64,000 nt of DNA from Candidatus Gastranaerophilales bacterium (lineage in GTDB: Bacteria; Cyanobacteriota; Vampirovibrionia; Gastranaerophilales; Gastranaerophilaceae): NCBI GenBank assembly GCA_947624325.1, contig CANQJT010000002.1, forward strand, positions 62,001 through 126,000. Reading direction: 5' to 3'. Position 1 is the stretch's first letter; every line of letters begins with the position of its first letter. The position numbers were made by a program, and so were the translations under genes. Shown here piece by piece: positions 62,375 to 64,000 of this stretch. The notes under the pieces are model-generated. The model searched no databases, had not been told where the DNA came from, and was given only the letters and a program-made list of their open reading frames with translations.

Positions 62375-63715
62375 ATGAAAATTGTAATATTCGGTGCTAA
62401 TGAGCTTGCTTGCTTAATTGCAACAAAATTGTTTGAAGACCACGATATCATAATTATTGATGATAATCCGAATAACAACAGTGACAGTTTTGAAAAATTG
62501 GATTTGGAATATATTCAAGGCTCAGGTTCAAATATTAATGTATTGGAATCGGTCGGAATTAAAAATGCAGATATTTTTATAGCATGTACAAATAACGATG
62601 AAGCAAATATTGTTGCTTGTCTTACCGTTACAAATATGACAAAACTTAAAACGGTTTGTTTTGTAAGTAAAAAAGAAAATGTTGAATCTCTTTCTTTGGT
62701 TAGAGGGTCAAAGTATCAAAAAGGACTTATGATAGATTATGTCTTATGGCCTGAAGAACTTATGACACAAGAAATATTCAGAATAATTACGGTTCCGAAT
62801 GCAGTGGATGTTGAAGATTTTGCAAACGGTAAAGCAAGATTGCTCGAATATAGAGTTGTTGAATCTACTAAATTTATTAATAAAAAAATAAAAGATTGCA
62901 GTTTCCCCGATGAAACTCTTATTGTCGGTATTACCAGAGATAATACATTGTTTATTCCTAATGGTGATACAGAACTTTTATTAAATGACAAAGTAATATT
63001 TATGGGTTCATCATACTCTTTGGATATTTTAGCAAGCAAATTTTTCCAAGAAACAAATGATGTAAAACAAGTTACAATAATAGGCGGAGGAAGTGTCGGT
63101 TTGATGCTTGCAAGCAACCTTGAAAAAGCAAATTACAAAATAAAAATCATTGAATTTGATTATAAAAGGTGCGAAGAATTAACAGAACAGCTTAAAAATA
63201 CACTTGTTATAAACGGAGACGGAGCTAATTTTGAACTTTTGGAAGAAGAAAGAGTTGCAGAGTCTGATGTAGTTGTTAGTGTTACAAATAACGATGAAAA
63301 AAATCTTTTATGCTCGCTTCTTGCAAAACAGCTGGGTGTTTCTAAAGTTATTACAAGAGTTTCTAAAAATGCAAATGCAAATCTTTTTGAAAAAGTCGGG
63401 ATTGATGTTGCAATATCTGAAAACGGTGCGGCAATTGATGATATTGAAAATCATTTAATAAAAACCGATATTGAAATACTCGCAACCGTAGAAAGAGGTC
63501 AGGGCGAAGTATTGGAAATATGTGTTCCTCATAATTTTAAACACGATATGATTATGAATTTAAATATTCCCTGTAAAGCGATTATTGCAATAATTCAAAG
63601 AAGAAACAGGGTTATAATTCCCAAAGGTACCACTCAGATTATGCCTTTTGATAATTTAATAATTTTTACGACAAAAGATAATTCAAATATAATTAAAGAT
63701 TTCTTTAAAAGGTGA
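62375..63715 (+). CDS. trkA: Trk-type potassium uptake regulator TrkA, two-domain
   Basis: Peripheral NAD(H)-binding gate of the Trk potassium transporter, 446 residues made of two RCK units. The second Rossmann half has an intact GGGSVGLMLA glycine motif (about 236-245) and TVINGDGA-like LVINGDGANFELL. The first opens with FGANELACLIATKL, where the usual GxGxxG is GANELA, so nucleotide binding there may be weak. Both halves end in RCK_C-type domains. The trkH start follows seven bases later, so the transporter pair is intact in gene order. Confidence 0.94.
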   Translation: MKIVIFGANELACLIATKLFEDHDIIIIDDNPNNNSDSFEKLDLEYIQGSGSNINVLESVGIKNADIFIACTNNDEANIVACLTVTNMTKLKTVCFVSKKENVESLSLVRGSKYQKGLMIDYVLWPEELMTQEIFRIITVPNAVDVEDFANGKARLLEYRVVESTKFINKKIKDCSFPDETLIVGITRDNTLFIPNGDTELLLNDKVIFMGSSYSLDILASKFFQETNDVKQVTIIGGGSVGLMLASNLEKANYKIKIIEFDYKRCEELTEQLKNTLVINGDGANFELLEEERVAESDVVVSVTNNDEKNLLCSLLAKQLGVSKVITRVSKNANANLFEKVGIDVAISENGAAIDDIENHLIKTDIEILATVERGQGEVLEICVPHNFKHDMIMNLNIPCKAIIAIIQRRNRVIIPKGTTQIMPFDNLIIFTTKDNSNIIKDFFKR

Positions 63716-63721
63716 TTAAAA

Positions 63722-64000
63722 TTGAATTTAAAGTATGTATATAATTCTATAAGCTTAATTTTAAGGTATTTTTCCGTATTACTTCTTATACCTTGTATAT
63801 GTGCATTAATTTTAAAAGAATATAATTCCCTTATTCCTTTTATTTGCGCATCTTTAATATCTTTTTTACTTGGTTTATTGCTTCACAGTAAAAATCATAA
63901 AAACGAAGAAATAAATAATATTAATAGAACGGAAGCATTTGCCATAGTTCTTATGACTTGGGGATTAATATGTTTAATAGGTGTTATACCCTTCTTATAT
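63722..64000 (+). CDS. trkH: Trk potassium channel subunit TrkH, truncated by window end
   Basis: First 93 codons of a membrane protein starting at TTG 63722 with AAAGGTGAT as ribosome-binding site. Three hydrophobic segments are seen: LRYFSVLLLIPCICALIL, LIPFICASLISFLLGLLL and AFAIVLMTWGLICLIGVIPF. The charged stretch followed by RTEAFAIVLMTWG matches the TrkH/KtrB N terminus. Order after trkA supports the call. The pore domains lie beyond the window. Confidence 0.85.
   Translation, partial: MNLKYVYNSISLILRYFSVLLLIPCICALILKEYNSLIPFICASLISFLLGLLLHSKNHKNEEINNINRTEAFAIVLMTWGLICLIGVIPFLY

Noticed and set aside
1-64000. tRNA, rRNA, CRISPR arrays, transposase or phage genes
   Set aside because: I looked through the gaps between genes and saw no cloverleaf with a TTC-arm, no spaced direct repeats and no transposase- or integrase-like frames. 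The S74 domain is the only phage-like part and belongs to a pilin chimera.

Overview
The window is AT-rich, gene-dense bacterial chromosome with no tRNA, rRNA, CRISPR array, insertion sequence or prophage that I can see. Low GC, ferredoxin-dependent 2-oxoacid oxidation, a malic enzyme, a type II/IV-type prepilin, RseP, a two-lysine-free EF-P loop, RqcP and a DciA-like protein fit a fermentative, anaerobic gut bacterium. My best guess, which is inference and not proof, is the Gastranaerophilales/Melainabacteria group. A low-GC Firmicute-like or other gut lineage cannot be excluded from sequence reading alone.

Layout. 1-7190: pyrimidine operon pyrB(partial)-pyrC-[pyrF/carA fusion]-carB-small ORF. 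7264-9512: typA-ogt, ending at a bidirectional terminator. 9551-15090 (minus): histidine kinase, receiver protein, pepA, a long inverted-repeat element, an M14 peptidase, efp and accB. 15170-19295: yitT, aspS, dnaA. 19316-20184: two paralogous 70-residue XRE regulators around a small HAD-like gene, each near a GTCC/GGAC inverted repeat. 20250-23697: der, plsY and a malic enzyme with an apparent internal duplication. 23686-26258 (minus): four-subunit 2-oxoacid:ferredoxin oxidoreductase. 26414-31198: DnaQ-type exonuclease, YkgJ-like protein, RpoD-family sigma factor, a degenerate PAS histidine kinase and a sugar-type ABC ATPase. 31199-32566 (minus): ybaB-recR and two unannotated small ORFs.

32646-35196: HEAT-like protein and an ABC exporter. 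35193-39466 (minus): rqcP, a prepilin fused to a phage-type S74 chaperone, a DUF721 gene and two tandem thymidylate-kinase paralogs. 39701-43382 (minus): tyrA, a GDYXXLXY/DUF2157 membrane pair and a glycine-zipper protein. 44037-51128: murF-mraY-murD-ftsW-murG-folC. 51120-53452: hypothetical genes, a membrane-anchored small heat-shock protein and a 300-base gap that folds like a switchable RNA. 53590-59825: LysM protein, rsmD, a secreted protein, nif3-like, coaBC, gmk, rseP, comF. 59822-64000: radical SAM protein, TPR protein, trkA and the start of trkH.

The most noteworthy items are the prepilin/S74 chimera, the PyrF-CarA fusion, the malic enzyme with a duplicated segment, the candidate RNA switch at 52876-52998, the paired XRE cassette, and two genes (degenerate kinase and trkA) whose ribosome-binding sites lie in the 3' arm of an inverted repeat that spans their own promoters.
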